Shown: piece after piece, positions 63,305-64,000 of the stretch
Position numbering within the stretch: position 1 is the first letter of the stretch
Layout: each line of letters opens with the position of its first letter
Notes under the pieces: model-generated
The model's database searches: none
Told to the model about the DNA's origin: nothing
What the model saw: only the letters and a program-made list of their open reading frames with translations
Assembly (NCBI GenBank): GCA_900545545.1
Contig: UQZO01000003.1
Span: 124,001-188,000, forward strand
Reading direction: 5' to 3'
Length of the DNA stretch: 64,000 bases
Origin: an uncultured Subdoligranulum sp.
GTDB taxonomy: Bacteria > Bacillota > Clostridia > Oscillospirales > Ruminococcaceae
Translations under genes and position numbers: made by a program

Positions 63305-64000
63305 ATGAACAGGAAACTGTGTGCGACTCCTCGCGTCGGTCAGCACTGGCAAGACATTGACTTTGCCAATGCAGAAAAGTGCGTGAAGAAACTGCAAATG
63401 CGTATTGCAAAGGCCGTAAAGGAAAGAAAGTGGGGCAAGGTCAAAGCCCTGCAATGGACACTGACGCACTCGTATTATGCGAAAGTGCTCGCAGTGAAAC
63501 AAGTGACAGAAAACAGAGGGAAACGAACTTCCGGTGTTGACCATGAACTTTGGGACACCCCCGACGGTAAATTGAAAGCGATCGGAAAATTAAAACGACA
63601 CGGCTACCGACCGTTACCGCTTCGGCGTGTGTATATACCAAAGAAAAACGGGAAGCTTCGTCCCCTCAGCATTCCAACCATGACAGACAGAGCCATGCAA
63701 ACCTTGTACAGGTTCGCGCTCGACCCCGTTGCGGAAACAACGGCAGATGCTCACTCATACGGATTTCGCAAAGGACGTTGCGTGCAAGATGCCATTGAAC
63801 ACTGCTTCACAAGTCTAAGCCGCGGCACATCACCGGCTTGGATTCTGGAGGGAGACATCAAAGGATGCTTTGATCATATCAGCCACAAATGGCTACTGGA
63901 TAATATTCCGATGGACAAAGAAATCCTTGGAAAATTTCTAAAGAGCGGTTTCGTGGATGGCGGTATCTTCCACAATTCGGAAGAAGGCACCCCGCAGGGC
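63305..64000 (+). CDS. Group II intron reverse transcriptase/maturase, second intron (partial)
   Basis: 232 codons without a stop to the window end. The N-terminal RT-associated region (WQDIDFANAEKCVKKLQMRI, then AKAVKERKWGKVKALQWTL) is followed by RGKRTSGVDHELW, IPKKNGKLRPLSIPTMTDRAMQ, SYGFRKGRCVQDAI, ILEGDIKGCFDHI and GTPQG, the first conserved RT blocks. The YADD box, maturase and endonuclease parts lie outside. It is a different subclass from the first intron's protein. The start ATG 63305 follows AAAGGGG. Confidence 0.92.
   Translation, partial: MNRKLCATPRVGQHWQDIDFANAEKCVKKLQMRIAKAVKERKWGKVKALQWTLTHSYYAKVLAVKQVTENRGKRTSGVDHELWDTPDGKLKAIGKLKRHGYRPLPLRRVYIPKKNGKLRPLSIPTMTDRAMQTLYRFALDPVAETTADAHSYGFRKGRCVQDAIEHCFTSLSRGTSPAWILEGDIKGCFDHISHKWLLDNIPMDKEILGKFLKSGFVDGGIFHNSEEGTPQG

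Larger units (their letters stand above)
22807..64000 (+). mobile_element. Tn1549-like integrative and conjugative element (left part)
   Basis: From the first parB onward, the genes are those of a Bacillota ICE: ParA/ParB, YodL and DUF3846 proteins, a giant methylase-helicase, MobC, a MOBP-type relaxase, PcfB, VirD4, Maff2, a VirB6-like protein, PrgI, VirB4 and a cell-wall hydrolase. The left end must lie between the ppdK stop (22639) and the first parB (22949); I placed it after the terminator. No integrase/excisionase is visible, so the element continues beyond 64000. Two group II introns are nested in it. Confidence 0.85.
62700..64000 (+). mobile_element. Second group II intron (partial, runs out of the window)
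   Basis: It begins with GTGTG, the group II consensus. A 600-base non-coding part is followed by a reverse transcriptase gene from 63305. Several stem-forming blocks (for example GTGACACGCAAGTCAC right after the start) fit domain I. It is not a copy of the first intron: RNA part and protein both differ. Confidence 0.85.

Overview
The window looks like chromosome of a GC-rich gut Bacillota of the Oscillospiraceae/Ruminococcaceae type (Faecalibacterium, Gemmiger or Subdoligranulum-like). The reasons are clostridial Shine-Dalgarno sites, sigma-A type promoters, a bacterial GlnRS, pyruvate phosphate dikinase, and a Tn1549-like conjugative element. No genus can be fixed from the sequence alone. 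About 22.6 kb of core chromosome is followed by more than 41 kb of an integrative and conjugative element (ICE) that runs off the right edge.

Core part (1-22639): the tail of a MATE-type transporter; glnS (-); a fucO-like iron alcohol dehydrogenase (+); a ttcA-like gene, alr and lepA as a tightly overlapping operon (-); a CLC-F-like ion antiporter (-); an ATP-grasp enzyme plus a GT2 glycosyltransferase (+); an operon pth - SH3 protein - DUF3160 lipoprotein - hypothetical - mfd (-); a YccF protein, a DUF2007-like small protein and a stand-alone GlmU-type beta-helix acyltransferase (-); and ppdK (+). Several promoters and bidirectional terminators are readable.

ICE part (about 22800-64000): a ParB / toprim / ParA / ParB maintenance block; a run of element-specific proteins (DUF3846, two unrecognised, YodL); a 2401-residue methylase-helicase protein with a complete tnpV gene nested in another frame; DUF6809; a CAP-domain lipoprotein; a ParE/Phd toxin-antitoxin pair on the minus strand; and a 2133-residue LPXTG adhesin. 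The DNA-processing and transfer module follows: resolvase-like protein, probable oriT, MobC, relaxase, PcfB, ArdC-like protein, VirD4/TraG, Maff2, VirB6-like, PrgI, VirB4, and an M23 hydrolase further on. VirD4 is split by a complete group II intron (49425-51927) whose removal restores the frame exactly. After the transfer genes come a SLOG-family protein divergent from an Xre regulator across a 13-bp inverted repeat, and an SOS-like cassette: S24 repressor and SRAP protein on the minus strand, divergent from a Y-family polymerase gene. The polymerase gene is cut after 15 codons by a second group II intron, which runs out of the window.

The observations I rate highest are the tnpV gene overprinted inside the giant helicase gene; two different perfect 29-bp palindromes at the same codon position of the two parB genes; the two introns sitting in catalytic motifs of ICE genes; and the S24/SRAP/polymerase cassette with paired ATTTACACG sites. 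The integrase and the right end of the element lie outside the window.
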